Positions 51,794 through 60,684 of a stretch of 64,000 nucleotides of DNA are shown here, one piece after another; position 1 is the first letter of the stretch, and each line of letters starts with the position of its first letter. This DNA is from JABFXC01 sp045804265 (lineage in GTDB: Bacteria > Gemmatimonadota > Gemmatimonadetes > Gemmatimonadales > Gemmatimonadaceae): NCBI GenBank assembly GCA_045804265.1, contig JBJMNK010000116.1:6389-70388 (forward strand), in the 5' to 3' direction. The position numbers were made by a program, and so were the translations under genes. The notes beneath the pieces are model-generated. The model was not told where the DNA came from. It searched no databases and saw only the letters and a list, made by a program, of their open reading frames with translations.

Positions 51794-53137
51794 TTAGGCG
51801 CCGATGCCCGCCGCCAGCAGCGTGAATGCCAGTCCCGCCACGCCGATGATCGTCTCCGCGACTGTCCACGTCGCCAGCGTCTGCGGGACGGTCATGTCGA
51901 AGTATTCCTTGATCAGCCAGAACCCCGAATCGTTGACGTGTGACAGCACGAGCGATCCGGCGCCGGTCGCGATCACGAGGAGCTCAGCGCTCGTGCCGGG
52001 AACCAGAAGGGCGATCGGGGCGACGATGCCGGCGGCGGTCGTCATCGCGACGGTTGCCGAACCGGTCGCGACGCGGATCAGGGCGGCGATCGACCAGGCG
52101 AGCAGCAGGGGCGACGCGTGCGAGGTCGCGGCGATTCCGGCGATGGCGCTGCCGACACCGCTCGCGATCAGCACCCTGTTGAAGCCGCCGCCGGCGCCGA
52201 TGACGAGGATGATCGCCGCGGTCGGGGCGAGGCAGTCGTTGGTGAACTTGAGGATGTCGTGGCGGGTGAATCCCTGCCGCGCGCCTAACGACCAGAAGGA
52301 GATCAGCAGCGCGATCAGCAGCGAGACGACCGGGTTGCCGGCGAAGTCGAGCGCCTGGCGAACGCGGTCGCTGCTGCCTGACGTCATGTCGGCCACGCTC
52401 GCCGCCATCATCAGGATGACGGGCACGAGCACCGTCAGCACCGCGACGGCGAACGACGGCATCGCCGTCGGCGCCGTCCCTTCCAGAATTGCGGCCATCG
52501 GGTTGTCGCGCGCGAGCCGGATGCGCGGCGCTACCCACGACGCGTAAATCGGCCCGGCCAGCGCCGCCGTCGGCAGCCCGATCAGCAGCGACCAGAGGAT
52601 CGTCTTCCCGACGTCGGCGTGATATGCGCCGACCGCGAGCATCGCCGCCGGATGCGGCGGCACCATCCCGTGCACCACCGACAGCCCGGCGACGAGCGGG
52701 ATCCCGATCTTCACCAGCGAGAGCCCGGTGCGCCGCGCGATCGTGAACACGAGCGGGATGAGCAGGACGAACCCGACCTGGAAGAAGACCGGGATCCCGA
52801 CGATGAAGGCGACGAACATGATCGCCCAGTGGACGCGCCGCTCGCCGAACCGACCGATCAGCGTCGTCGCGATTCGCGTCGCGCCCCCCGACTCGGCCAT
52901 CATCTTCCCGAGCATCGTCCCCAGCCCGACGACGACGGCGATGAAACCGAGTGCGGTTCCGACGCCCTCCTGGAAGGCGCCGACGACGCCGCCTAACGGC
53001 ATCCCGGCCGCCCCGCCGAGCGCGAGCGAGACGACCACCAGAGCGACGAACGGGTGCAGCCGGAAGCGCGCGATGAGGATGATCAGCGCGACGACCGCGC
53101 CGCCGGCGAGGAGGAGGAGCCGGGCGTCGTGCGTCAC
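51794..53137 (-). CDS. gntP: Gluconate:H+ symporter (GntP family)
   Basis: The 447-residue protein has about twelve to fourteen helices and the GntP pattern: GAFQEGVGTALGFIAVVVGLGTMLGKMM near the N-terminus, VVHGMVPPHPAAMLAVGAYHADVG in the middle, and the final GAGSLVLSHVNDSGFWLIKEYFDMTVPQTLATW. It imports gluconate or a related sugar acid with a proton. It starts in a four-base overlap (ATGA) with the kinase gene stop, so gntK and gntP form a coupled operon. Its TAA stop lies inside a CGTTAGGC octamer. Confidence 0.93.
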   Translation of the reverse strand: MTHDARLLLLAGGAVVALIILIARFRLHPFVALVVVSLALGGAAGMPLGGVVGAFQEGVGTALGFIAVVVGLGTMLGKMMAESGGATRIATTLIGRFGERRVHWAIMFVAFIVGIPVFFQVGFVLLIPLVFTIARRTGLSLVKIGIPLVAGLSVVHGMVPPHPAAMLAVGAYHADVGKTILWSLLIGLPTAALAGPIYASWVAPRIRLARDNPMAAILEGTAPTAMPSFAVAVLTVLVPVILMMAASVADMTSGSSDRVRQALDFAGNPVVSLLIALLISFWSLGARQGFTRHDILKFTNDCLAPTAAIILVIGAGGGFNRVLIASGVGSAIAGIAATSHASPLLLAWSIAALIRVATGSATVAMTTAAGIVAPIALLVPGTSAELLVIATGAGSLVLSHVNDSGFWLIKEYFDMTVPQTLATWTVAETIIGVAGLAFTLLAAGIGA

Positions 53138-53724
53138 GCGTCATCCTCCGATGGTGGCTTGCCCACGCCCCGCGGTGCGGTGCGAGCCCCCATGTTCGCC
53201 CTGATGCGCGACGTCAGCTGCGCGATGATCTCGTCCGGCGCCTGCTCGGCGTCGTAGATCCAGGCGCCCTCGTCGGGCGACGGGATTTCGAGCGTCGCGA
53301 GCTGGCTGTCGAGCAGCACCGCCGGCATGTAATGTCCGTGCCGGTTCTCCAGTCGCTCGGCGATCAGCGGGCGCGGCGCGGTGAGGAGTATGAACTGCAC
53401 GTCGGGATCGCCGCCGCGCAGCAGGTCGCGATAGCTGCGCTTGAGCGCCGACGCGGCGATGACGAGTCCCTTGCCGGCGCGCCGGGCGTCGAGCAGCCGC
53501 GCGGCGAGCGCGGCGAGCCAGCCCTGGCGGTCGGCATCGGTGAGCGGGGTCCCCGACCGCATCCGCGCCACGTTCTCCGGCGGATGGTAGTCGTCGCCCT
53601 CGGCGAAGTCGCTGCCTAACGCGCGGGCGAGCCGCGAGCCGATCAGCGACTTTCCCGCGCCGGAGACTCCCATCACGACGTAGCGACCAGTGTCCAGTGC
53701 GGCCTCGAGTGCAGAGGGTGGCAT
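53134..53724 (-). CDS. gntK: Gluconokinase
   Basis: The ATG at 53724 gives a 196-residue protein with the P-loop GVSGAGKS, followed by DFAEGDDYHPPENVARMRSGTPLTDADRQGWL, which is almost diagnostic of gluconokinase, then ASALKRSYRDLLRGG and the lid HYMPAVLLDSQLATLE. It phosphorylates gluconate to 6-phosphogluconate for the Entner-Doudoroff or pentose phosphate pathway. The C-terminal 30 residues (GARTAPRGVGKPP...) go beyond the family core. The downstream gluconate permease is translationally coupled. Regulation is not evident; no GntR-type gene is nearby. Confidence 0.93.
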   Translation of the reverse strand: MPPSALEAALDTGRYVVMGVSGAGKSLIGSRLARALGSDFAEGDDYHPPENVARMRSGTPLTDADRQGWLAALAARLLDARRAGKGLVIAASALKRSYRDLLRGGDPDVQFILLTAPRPLIAERLENRHGHYMPAVLLDSQLATLEIPSPDEGAWIYDAEQAPDEIIAQLTSRIRANMGARTAPRGVGKPPSEDDA

Positions 53725-53859
53725 CGAGCGAGTGGAAAGTACAGCCGAAGCTAGCGAAGTGCTCGGGTCCGTTCGACGAGCGCCGGCGCGAGGGCTCGCT
53801 GGCCGCTCGCGCCAGGATGTGGTACGTTCGCGAAGGCGTTGCTCCCCCCCGGAGGGCCC

Positions 53860-55722
53860 ATGCTGCTCCTCGCACTCGCACTCGCCGCCTCGACTACGAT
53901 CGCCGGCACGACCACGCACCCGGTCGCCGACGTCGTGCCTAACGACAACCGCATACCGGCTGGACGTCTCGACGGGGGAGTCCTCACTCTCCGCGTCGTC
54001 GCCGAGGACGCAACCTTCTACCCGGAGACGAAGCGCGGGCCGGGAATCGCCGTGTATGCGTTCGCCGAGGAAGGAAGCGGACCGACCGTGCCGGGGCCGT
54101 TGATTCGCGTGCCGGCAGGCACCGAGATTCGTGTCTTCCTGCGCAATGCGCTCGCCACGCCGCTCTGCGTCCGTGGGCTGCAGGACCACACGACCTCGAT
54201 GCTCGACACGGTCGACATCGCAGCGGGTGCGACGCGCGAGGTGCGCTTCCGCGCGAACTCGGCGGGAACATTCATCTACTGGGCGCGCGCGACGCAGGAT
54301 GGGACCGGGTTTGGCTGGAGCCAGGACTCGCAGCTCACCGGCGCTTTCATCGTCGACCCGCCGAACACGAAGCCGCGCGCCGATGAGCGGATCATGGTCA
54401 TGACGCTCTACGCCGACACGCTCGACCAGAACGGGCATGAGGTGCGTCGCGAGCCGATCACCATCAACGGCGTCGCCTGGCCGTGGACGGAGCGCCTGAC
54501 GTACACAGTCGGCGACACGGTGCGCTGGCGCGTCCTCAACGCCACTATCGCGAACCACCCGATGCACCTGCACGGGTTCTACTTCGACGTCACCAGCAAG
54601 GGCGACACGACGCGCGACACCGTCTACACGCCGGTACAGCGCCGCAAGGCAGTGACCGAGATGCTCACTCCCGGCGCGACGATGTCCGTTGCCTGGATCC
54701 CGACGAGGCCGGGGAACTGGCTCTTCCACTGCCATCTCATCTATCACATCGACGCCAGCCGCAGGCTCGCCGACGCGGTGCCGGTGGGCTACGAGCACAA
54801 TCACGCCTTCGACGGGATGTCGGGGCTGGTGATGGCGATCCAGGTCGCACCGGCGCACGGCGCGGTCGCCACCGCGCCCGACCCAATTGCCCGCCGGCGC
54901 ATCTACCTCTTCATCGACGAAAGGCCTAACGTTTTCGGCGACCGTCCCGGCTACGCTTTCGTGCTCCAGCGCGACAGCATGCCGCCAGCGGTGGATTCGG
55001 CGCCATCCCCCAGCTCGACGCTGGTGCTCCACCGCAACGAGCCGACCGAGATCGTCGTCGTCAACCGGCTGCAAGCCGGTCACGCCAGCATCCACTGGCA
55101 TGGCATCGAGCTCGAGAGCTTCTATGACGGCGTCGGTGGCTGGAGCGGAGCAGGGGATCATCTCGCGCCGGTGATCGCCCCGGGTGATTCATTCGTCGTG
55201 CGGATGACTCCCGATCGCGCCGGGACTTTCATCTATCACACGCATGTCGACGAGGGGAAGCAGCTCACGTCCGGGCTCTATGGCCCGCTGATCGTCCTCG
55301 CCGAGGGCGCCGCGGTGGACACCACCGATCGCATCTTCCTCATCGGCGACCCGGGCCCGACCGACACGCCGCGCCTCGTCGTCGCGCCCTTCATCAACGG
55401 TTCGACCACACCACCGCCGCTCGAGCTGCGCGCCGGCACTACGCATCGCATCCGCTTCGTCAGTATCTCCGGGGCGTTCGTGCGTCGTGTGCGGCTCATC
55501 TCCGAGACTGGCATCGAGCGCTGGCGCGCCGTAGCCAAGGACGGCGCCGACCTTCCGCTCCGTCAGGCCACCATGCGCAACGCGCAAGTCGACCTCGGCC
55601 CCGGCGAGACCGCCGACTTCGAGGTGCGCCGGGACAAGCCCGAAGTCCTGACAATGGAGATCGTGACCGCGCCGGCGCAGAAGCGGCCGCACCTGATGAA
55701 GATCCCGGTGATCGTGCGGTGA
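53860..55722 (+). CDS. Multicopper oxidase with permuted copper-site order
   Basis: GGAGGG precedes the ATG at 53860; the signal peptide (LLLALALAASTTIAG) exports it. The 620-residue chain looks like four cupredoxin domains. The ligand motifs come in an unusual order: HPMHLHG (233-239) and HCHLIYH (290-296) first, HWHG (412-415) and HTH (460-462) afterwards, whereas laccases and CueO have HWHG and HxH first. The first domain has degenerate sites (VRGLQDH, WARATQDG). All ligands for one type 1 and one trinuclear site are present, so oxidation of phenols or metals with O2 is plausible. Substrate unknown. Confidence 0.88.
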   Translation: MLLLALALAASTTIAGTTTHPVADVVPNDNRIPAGRLDGGVLTLRVVAEDATFYPETKRGPGIAVYAFAEEGSGPTVPGPLIRVPAGTEIRVFLRNALATPLCVRGLQDHTTSMLDTVDIAAGATREVRFRANSAGTFIYWARATQDGTGFGWSQDSQLTGAFIVDPPNTKPRADERIMVMTLYADTLDQNGHEVRREPITINGVAWPWTERLTYTVGDTVRWRVLNATIANHPMHLHGFYFDVTSKGDTTRDTVYTPVQRRKAVTEMLTPGATMSVAWIPTRPGNWLFHCHLIYHIDASRRLADAVPVGYEHNHAFDGMSGLVMAIQVAPAHGAVATAPDPIARRRIYLFIDERPNVFGDRPGYAFVLQRDSMPPAVDSAPSPSSTLVLHRNEPTEIVVVNRLQAGHASIHWHGIELESFYDGVGGWSGAGDHLAPVIAPGDSFVVRMTPDRAGTFIYHTHVDEGKQLTSGLYGPLIVLAEGAAVDTTDRIFLIGDPGPTDTPRLVVAPFINGSTTPPPLELRAGTTHRIRFVSISGAFVRRVRLISETGIERWRAVAKDGADLPLRQATMRNAQVDLGPGETADFEVRRDKPEVLTMEIVTAPAQKRPHLMKIPVIVR

Positions 55723-55737
55723 TCGCGCGTTAGGCGG

Positions 55738-56457
55738 TCAGTCGGTCACAGCCACCGGCACGAGCGCGTCCGCCGCGTCGTACCCGGGATTGTTGATCCG
55801 CGGCGAGATGCGATCGGCGTCCAGCTCGGCCATCGGGTACGGATTCGTCTCGAGCAGCCGCTGCACCGCGTCGGCGTCGGTCAGGTCGGGGTCGAGCCAG
55901 TCGGCGTAGCGCTCGGGGGTGAGCAGCCGCGCCATGCGATGGTGGAACTTCCCGAACCAGTCGTCGGCCGCGCCGACGATCACCGTGCAGCTCCACAGCT
56001 CTTCGCCCTTGTCCGCCGAGCACCAGCGATCCCAGAGGCCGGCCATCGCGAACGGAACGCTGTCGGGGTGGCGGATGCGGAACGGGATCCGCGCACCCTT
56101 CGCGCCCGTCCACTCGATGATCCCGTCGACGATCACCAGGCAGCGCTGCCGCTGCCACGCGCGACGGAACGTCGGCGCGCTGCTCGCGCGCTCCAGGCGT
56201 GCGTTGAAGGTGCTGTAGTCGCGGTCGAAGCGCGCGACTTCCTCGGCGCTGCGCAGGTGTCCCGGCACGAGGTTCCAGTGCATCGGTCGCAGCGTGAGCT
56301 GGCCGCTGTCGGGATCGACGTGGACGACGGGAATGTCCTGCCGCGGCGAAAGATTGAAACGCGGCTGGAACAAGTCATAGCTGTTCGTCCGCTCGGTGAA
56401 GCTGAAGCGGTCGGGGAGGATCTCCCCCGTCTCGGTGATCGTCGCGCGTCCACACAT
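55738..56457 (-). CDS. SRAP/HMCES family abasic-site DNA-protein crosslink protein
   Basis: The ATG at 56457 is chosen because Cys2 must follow the initiator Met: the protein starts MCGRATITE, the catalytic Cys2 that becomes thiazolidine-linked to abasic sites. Other family residues are PRFNLSPRQDIPVV, STFNARLERASSAPTFRRAW, RCLVIVDGIIEWTG and FHHRMARLLTPER, which contains the catalytic His. It shields abasic DNA in single strands during replication. Length (239 residues) is normal. A longer start at 56484 exists but would place the Cys internally. Confidence 0.93.
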   Translation of the reverse strand: MCGRATITETGEILPDRFSFTERTNSYDLFQPRFNLSPRQDIPVVHVDPDSGQLTLRPMHWNLVPGHLRSAEEVARFDRDYSTFNARLERASSAPTFRRAWQRQRCLVIVDGIIEWTGAKGARIPFRIRHPDSVPFAMAGLWDRWCSADKGEELWSCTVIVGAADDWFGKFHHRMARLLTPERYADWLDPDLTDADAVQRLLETNPYPMAELDADRISPRINNPGYDAADALVPVAVTD

Positions 56458-56586
56458 GGTGCGGATAGTATCGCCGGGTCGCACGCTGCCACAACCGCGT
56501 CACCCTCAGCCTTGCGGGGCGCTCATGGAAGGGGCATGCTCTTCAGCCCAGCGGATTCCCTATCAGCGAAATGCGCGGAGGACATC

Positions 56587-57999
56587 ATGAACATCGAAGC
56601 GCTCGAGCGCGAGTTCCGAGGCGAGATCCTGACGGCTGAATCGCCCGGCTACGAGGAGGCCCGCCACATCTGGAATGCGATGATCGACAAGCGACCGGCC
56701 GCGATCGCGCGCTGCCGCAATGCGGACGACGTCGTCGCTGCGGTCCGCTTCGCGGCGCGGGAGGGAATCTTCCCCGCAGTGCGCGGCGGCGGTCACAATG
56801 CCGCCGGACTGGCGATGGTCGATGATGGACTCGTGATCGACGTCTCGCCGATGAAGCGCATACGCGTTGACACCGACGCGCGGACTGCCGTGGCCGAGAC
56901 CGGGCTCACCTGGGGCGAGTTCGACCGCGCGACGCAGGCACACGGGCTGGCGGTCACCGGCGGACTGATCTCGAGCACGGGGATCGCCGGGCTCACGTTA
57001 GGCGGCGGCGTCGGCTGGCTGATGGGGCAATGCGGACTCTCCTGCGACAACACGCTCTCGTACGACGTGGTCACTGCGAACGGCGAGATGATCACCGCCA
57101 GCGCCGACGAACATCAGGACCTGTTCTGGGCGCTGAAGGGCGGTGGTGGCAACTTCGGCGTCGTCACTTCGATCACGTATCGCCTCTATCCGGTCACGCA
57201 GGTGATCTCGGGAATGCTGATTCACCCGATCGCGCGGGCGCGCGAGGTGCTCACCTTTTATCGCGATTTCGTCTCCGCCGGCCTCCCCGATGAACTGGTG
57301 ATCTACGCTTCGGCCATCACGACGCCGGAAGGGGTGCCGGTGATCGCGCTGATCCCCGCGTACACTGGAAAGGACCTCGCGGAAGGCGAGCGTATCCTCG
57401 CGCCGCTGCGCGCGTTCGGTCCGCCGGTCGTCGACATGGTGCAACGGATGCCCTACCTCGCGATGCAGTCGATGATCGATCCAGCATGTCCTTACGGAAA
57501 GATGCGCAGCTACTGGAAGTCGCACTTCCTCAGCGCGCTCCCCGACGCGGCGATCGAAACCTTCGTGCAGCACGCCGAGCAATGCACGTCGCCGCGTACG
57601 TTCGTGATCATCGAGCACGCGCACGGCGCGGCGGCTCGCGTCGCGCCCGACGCGACCGCGTTCCCGGTTCGCGAGCACGAGTTCAACCTCGTCGTGCTCA
57701 GCCTCTGGGACGACGCGAGCGACGACGCGCGGCAGATTGCGTGGACACGCGCCTTCTATCAGGCGATGCAGCCCTGGTCGGCGGCGCTGGTGTACGTCAA
57801 CGCCCTCAGCGACGACGACGGCGGTCGTGTCGCCGAAGCGTACGGACAGAACTTCGAGCGGCTCGCCGACGTGAAGGCGAAGTACGATCCGGGAAACATG
57901 TTCCGGCGGAACCAGAACGTACCGCCGGCGCGGGTTTCAGGCGGGGCAGGGCTGCCGATGCGCGACGAGTCGGCGGTGTGGAGCGCGCCGCCGGCCTGA
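56587..57999 (+). CDS. FAD-linked oxidase of the berberine-bridge/BBE-like family
   Basis: GGAGG precedes the ATG. The 470-residue protein has the PCMH FAD-binding domain: AVRGGGHNAAGLAMVDDGLVID with the His used for covalent FAD attachment, and TLGGGVGWLMGQCGLSCDN, VVTANGEMITASADEHQDLFWALKGGGGNFGVVTS. The C-terminal BBE-type segment ends GRVAEAYGQNFERLADVKAKYDPGNMFRRNQNV. The family oxidises sugars, alcohols or alkaloid-like compounds. No signal peptide is seen. It is convergent with the DUF1579-like gene. The substrate cannot be predicted. Confidence 0.9.
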   Translation: MNIEALEREFRGEILTAESPGYEEARHIWNAMIDKRPAAIARCRNADDVVAAVRFAAREGIFPAVRGGGHNAAGLAMVDDGLVIDVSPMKRIRVDTDARTAVAETGLTWGEFDRATQAHGLAVTGGLISSTGIAGLTLGGGVGWLMGQCGLSCDNTLSYDVVTANGEMITASADEHQDLFWALKGGGGNFGVVTSITYRLYPVTQVISGMLIHPIARAREVLTFYRDFVSAGLPDELVIYASAITTPEGVPVIALIPAYTGKDLAEGERILAPLRAFGPPVVDMVQRMPYLAMQSMIDPACPYGKMRSYWKSHFLSALPDAAIETFVQHAEQCTSPRTFVIIEHAHGAAARVAPDATAFPVREHEFNLVVLSLWDDASDDARQIAWTRAFYQAMQPWSAALVYVNALSDDDGGRVAEAYGQNFERLADVKAKYDPGNMFRRNQNVPPARVSGGAGLPMRDESAVWSAPPA

Positions 58000-58017
58000 C
58001 TCGTCGCGCGCCTCTGC

Positions 58018-58554
58018 CTAACGTGCTGCTGGCCGCGCGCGGACGAGCGTGAGCCGGGCGAATGGCGACAGCTGCCCCGCGTTGTCGTTGTCCATCCGCC
58101 ACGTCCAGCTGTCCGCGCGACGGTCGTAGGTCATGGTGTTGTGGAAGCTGGTGGTCGCGTCGTGATGAAAGACGAACGGGATCGAGTCGCCGCTCGGCGC
58201 GACCTGCGCCAGCGAACCCGGCGCGATCCCACCATAGACGTCGAGCCAGACGCACGCGTACTGCTTCGCGTCGCCGTTCCACCCGACGTAGATGTCAGCC
58301 TGGTACTGCGGGTCCCCGTTGCCGCCCTTCTCGCGCGAGACCTCGTGCAGATGCACGTACTGGTGGCCGAGCACCCACTCGGCGGTGACGTCGTGCGTGG
58401 TCGGCTGGTCGTCGATGGTGCCGGTGAGCGTCCAGCGTCCGACCATGCGATCAAGCAGCGGGTCGCTGAGCGTCGGCTGTTGCGCGAGCGCAGGACGCGG
58501 GTGCAGCGACGCGATGGTGAGCAGCGCGGCGACGGCGAGGGAGAGGTGGCGCAT
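58018..58554 (-). CDS. Secreted DUF1579-like protein
   Basis: A signal peptide (RHLSLAVAALLTIASLHP, ending PALAQQ) is followed by about 150 residues in a lipocalin-like pattern: LLDRMVGRWTLTGTIDDQPTTHDVTAEW, QYVHLHEVSREKGG, YQADIYVGWNGDAKQYACVWLD and FHNTMTYDRRADSWTWRMD. This matches DUF1579, whose role is unknown, perhaps ligand binding. The stop TAG lies in a CGTTAGGC octamer. A cluster of repeats lies upstream of the start. Confidence 0.8.
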   Translation of the reverse strand: MRHLSLAVAALLTIASLHPRPALAQQPTLSDPLLDRMVGRWTLTGTIDDQPTTHDVTAEWVLGHQYVHLHEVSREKGGNGDPQYQADIYVGWNGDAKQYACVWLDVYGGIAPGSLAQVAPSGDSIPFVFHHDATTSFHNTMTYDRRADSWTWRMDNDNAGQLSPFARLTLVRARPAAR

Positions 58555-58635
58555 GGGGGCTCCTCGAGGATGTCGGTGATTCGTGTTCCGGAATCAACGG
58601 GTCGCGGGTGCGTCCGGTAAGTACCGGGGGAGACG

Positions 58636-58746
58636 GAAGCAACGGCAACAGCATTTCCACAGGAGCCACAGAGGGCGCAGACCGTCTGGATGAAGTGGCA
58701 CGACTGAAGCAACGGCAACAGCATTTCCACAGGAGCCACAGAGGGC
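58636..58746. repeat. Direct repeat with 70-bp period
   Basis: GAAGCAACGGCAACAGCATT and the next 20 bases occur at 58636 and again at 58706, about 41 bases identical with a 70-base period. The second unit runs into the large palindrome at 58730, and the first ends in a half arm of the same palindrome, as if the element had been partly duplicated. Confidence 0.85.
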
Positions 58747-58790
58747 ACAGAGGGGTCTGATCAAACCCTCTGTGCCCTCTGTGGCTCCTG
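58730..58790. repeat. Palindromic repeat family A, copy 3
   Basis: Two perfect 25-nt arms (58730-58754 and 58766-58790) flank an 11-nt loop with TGATCAA. It differs from the other copies in having GGAGCCACAG rather than GGAGGCACAG at the outer end. It lies between divergent genes in a 767-base gap; apart from this cluster and a doubtful 39-codon frame, I see nothing certain in that gap. Confidence 0.9.
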
Positions 58791-59041
58791 TTCAATTCGT
58801 GCTCGTTGTCTGTAGTGGGAGGAACGGCTGCTTCGATCTGAGGCTCATCGGTGCCTCGGGCGCACTGGTTGCTCGTCTTGACCCGCCCTCGCGCCTCCTC
58901 ACCTCCCGAAACGCGAAACGTCAGCCCCACATCGACAGTCTATCGAATGTGTCCGCCTCTTCGAGCCGGATTCGCCGACACGGATCGACGGCTCCCCGGG
59001 TCGGGACGCCGAACATCAGACTCCTCCCAACCTCACCCCAC

Positions 59042-59161
59042 ATGCGCGAGCTCACCCCCATCTACTCCGCCGCAACGCCGGCTCGGCTGCGCTCGACGCT
59101 CGTGGGATTCCTCGCGCTGATGCTCGCGCTCGGCGTCGTCGCATCGATCGCCAGCGTCTGA
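59042..59161 (+). CDS. Possible 39-residue membrane peptide
   Basis: ATG at 59042 opens RELTPIYSAATPARLRSTL, then LVGFLALMLALGVVASIASV, a single good transmembrane segment. There is no ribosome site, and the reading frame is open further upstream. It could be a real small membrane protein or a chance frame in the gap between genes. Confidence 0.3.
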   Translation: MRELTPIYSAATPARLRSTLVGFLALMLALGVVASIASV

Positions 59162-59321
59162 CGCTCGCCGCGCGGCCCGCGTGTCCCGGGTCGCCGCACG
59201 TTAGGCAGCCGATGACCGGAAAATGTGAGCTGCGCCCACTTGTGAAGACAGTGGCCGCCTGGCGATCATGATCACTCTCGTCGCGGAAGGCGCGCGAGCT
59301 CACCAGAGTGGAGATGCGGGA

Positions 59322-59759
59322 ATGGAACGGCGACTGATGAAGAGCCTCGCAGCGATCGCGGCGGGGGCGGTGCTCGTTGGCGCGATCGCGGCCTGCGACA
59401 ACGACGGCCACACGATCTCGGGACCGCAGGTGACCCAGTACACCCTGACGTCGATCGACAGCGAGCCGCTCCCGCACGAGATCAACCGGTCGAGCGACGG
59501 TACCGTGATCACCGTGCTCGATGACATGATCCTGTCGGTCCTCGAGGACAAGACATGGCATGCGCTCGGGCACCAGACGGTGACGACCAACGGCGTCCCG
59601 GCCACGCAGTTGGTGCGCAATGGCGGCACCTATGTCCCGGGCGACCAGACTACGACCTTCCGCGACAGCACGGGGAACCTGGTGTGGGTCGGGTCCGTGA
59701 GCGAGCATGTCGACTCGTTGACCGCCGCCGGTGGCAAGCTCTGGGTGTTCCAGCGTTAG
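59322..59759 (+). CDS. Small lipoprotein, unknown function
   Basis: The start at 59322 (or the ATG at 59337) gives a lipoprotein signal (KSLAAIAAGAVLVGAIAAC). The mature part of about 115 residues contains SDGTVITVLDDMILSVLEDKTWHALGHQTVT and TTTFRDSTGNLVWVGSVSEHVDSL, a repetitive beta-sheet pattern. I recognise no family. The stop codon TAG is inside a CGTTAGGC octamer. The gene is convergent with the DUF2071 gene, with a 45-base gap. Confidence 0.7.
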   Translation: MERRLMKSLAAIAAGAVLVGAIAACDNDGHTISGPQVTQYTLTSIDSEPLPHEINRSSDGTVITVLDDMILSVLEDKTWHALGHQTVTTNGVPATQLVRNGGTYVPGDQTTTFRDSTGNLVWVGSVSEHVDSLTAAGGKLWVFQR

Positions 59760-59804
59760 GCAGCGCCGTTCGGCGGTAGCGACTGAGCGGCCGCCGTCCC
59801 GCCG

Positions 59805-60533
59805 TCAGGCGATCCGCGTCGGCCGATAGACGGTGACCGCGGAGCCCTCGGCGAGGAACGCCGAGTCGGGCGGGGAAGCGAGGACCCGGGCGAACTCGAT
59901 CCCGTAGAGCTCCTCGGCGTGGCCGGTGACGGTCGCCCGTGAAGTCTGCCAAACGCGCCAGCTCGGGTGCTCGACCTGGTACTCGATCGTGCCGCCATCG
60001 CGCTGGCGCGTGTAGCCCCAGAAATGCTCGGTGATGTACTCCTCGTGCGACCCGGGCGCGATCGGCTGCGGCAGCGCCTCGGTCGTCTCGACGGTAACGT
60101 GCGCCCACCCGCCTAACGGCGGCGCCCACGAGTAGCTGACGTGGAGCGGATCCTTCGGCGCACGCGGGGCGACGTACGACCCCATCCGCCGGATGACGTA
60201 CGGCTCGTTGTAGGCGAGCCGGGCGACGAGCGCGATCGCGCCGCGCGGGACGATCTCCTTGATGAAGACGACGCCACGCCGCACCTCGCTCCCCGACGTG
60301 TGGCGGACGTAGAAGCGCAGGTTGATCTCAGGGAACTTGACGTGGAACGGGATCTTCACCCCGAGGACGCGCGTGTCGTCGAAGAGAAATCCGACCAGCG
60401 AGATCCACGTGTCGCCGCCGTGCGTGTCGAGCTCAGTCCCGCGCGGGACGTGCGGCGCGAGCAGGGCGCGATCGACGCGATAGTTGAGCATCGCGAGGTT
60501 GCGCCAGCTGGCGGTGAGGAAGGGGCGGGGCAC
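59805..60533 (-). CDS. DUF2071 (YqjF-like) protein
   Basis: The 242-residue protein starts MPRPFLTASWRNLAMLNYRVDRALLAPHVP, the DUF2071 N-terminus, and continues FLFDDTRVLGVKIPFHVKFPEINLRFYVR and GVVFIKEIVPRGAIALVARLAYNEPY, all characteristic. The fold is related to acetoacetate decarboxylase, but the catalytic Lys of that enzyme is not clearly placed (the FIKEIVPR Lys is a candidate). Members are cytoplasmic and uncharacterised. Length is normal. Confidence 0.9.
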   Translation of the reverse strand: MPRPFLTASWRNLAMLNYRVDRALLAPHVPRGTELDTHGGDTWISLVGFLFDDTRVLGVKIPFHVKFPEINLRFYVRHTSGSEVRRGVVFIKEIVPRGAIALVARLAYNEPYVIRRMGSYVAPRAPKDPLHVSYSWAPPLGGWAHVTVETTEALPQPIAPGSHEEYITEHFWGYTRQRDGGTIEYQVEHPSWRVWQTSRATVTGHAEELYGIEFARVLASPPDSAFLAEGSAVTVYRPTRIA

Positions 60534-60684
60534 TCCGCTCGCGGGGATGGTCGTGGCGTGGGCTCAGACGAGATCAGGCAACTCTGATCGTAAGCGCACG
60601 CGGCCGAACGATCAACCACGGGCAGGGTGCGACGACCCCGGAGGTCGTCCGCGTCGTCCGCACCCCGCCGTCTTCACGCGCTGC

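Noticed and set aside
53134..55161. 675-codon minus-strand frame covering the gluconokinase and most of the oxidase gene
   Set aside because: Only the last 196 codons show family motifs; the rest is the reverse of the multicopper oxidase gene and is Arg/Asp/Val-rich shadow sequence.
10374..58790. GGCACAGAG palindromes considered as CRISPR repeats
   Set aside because: Copies are isolated and tens of kilobases apart, with no spacer array or cas genes nearby.
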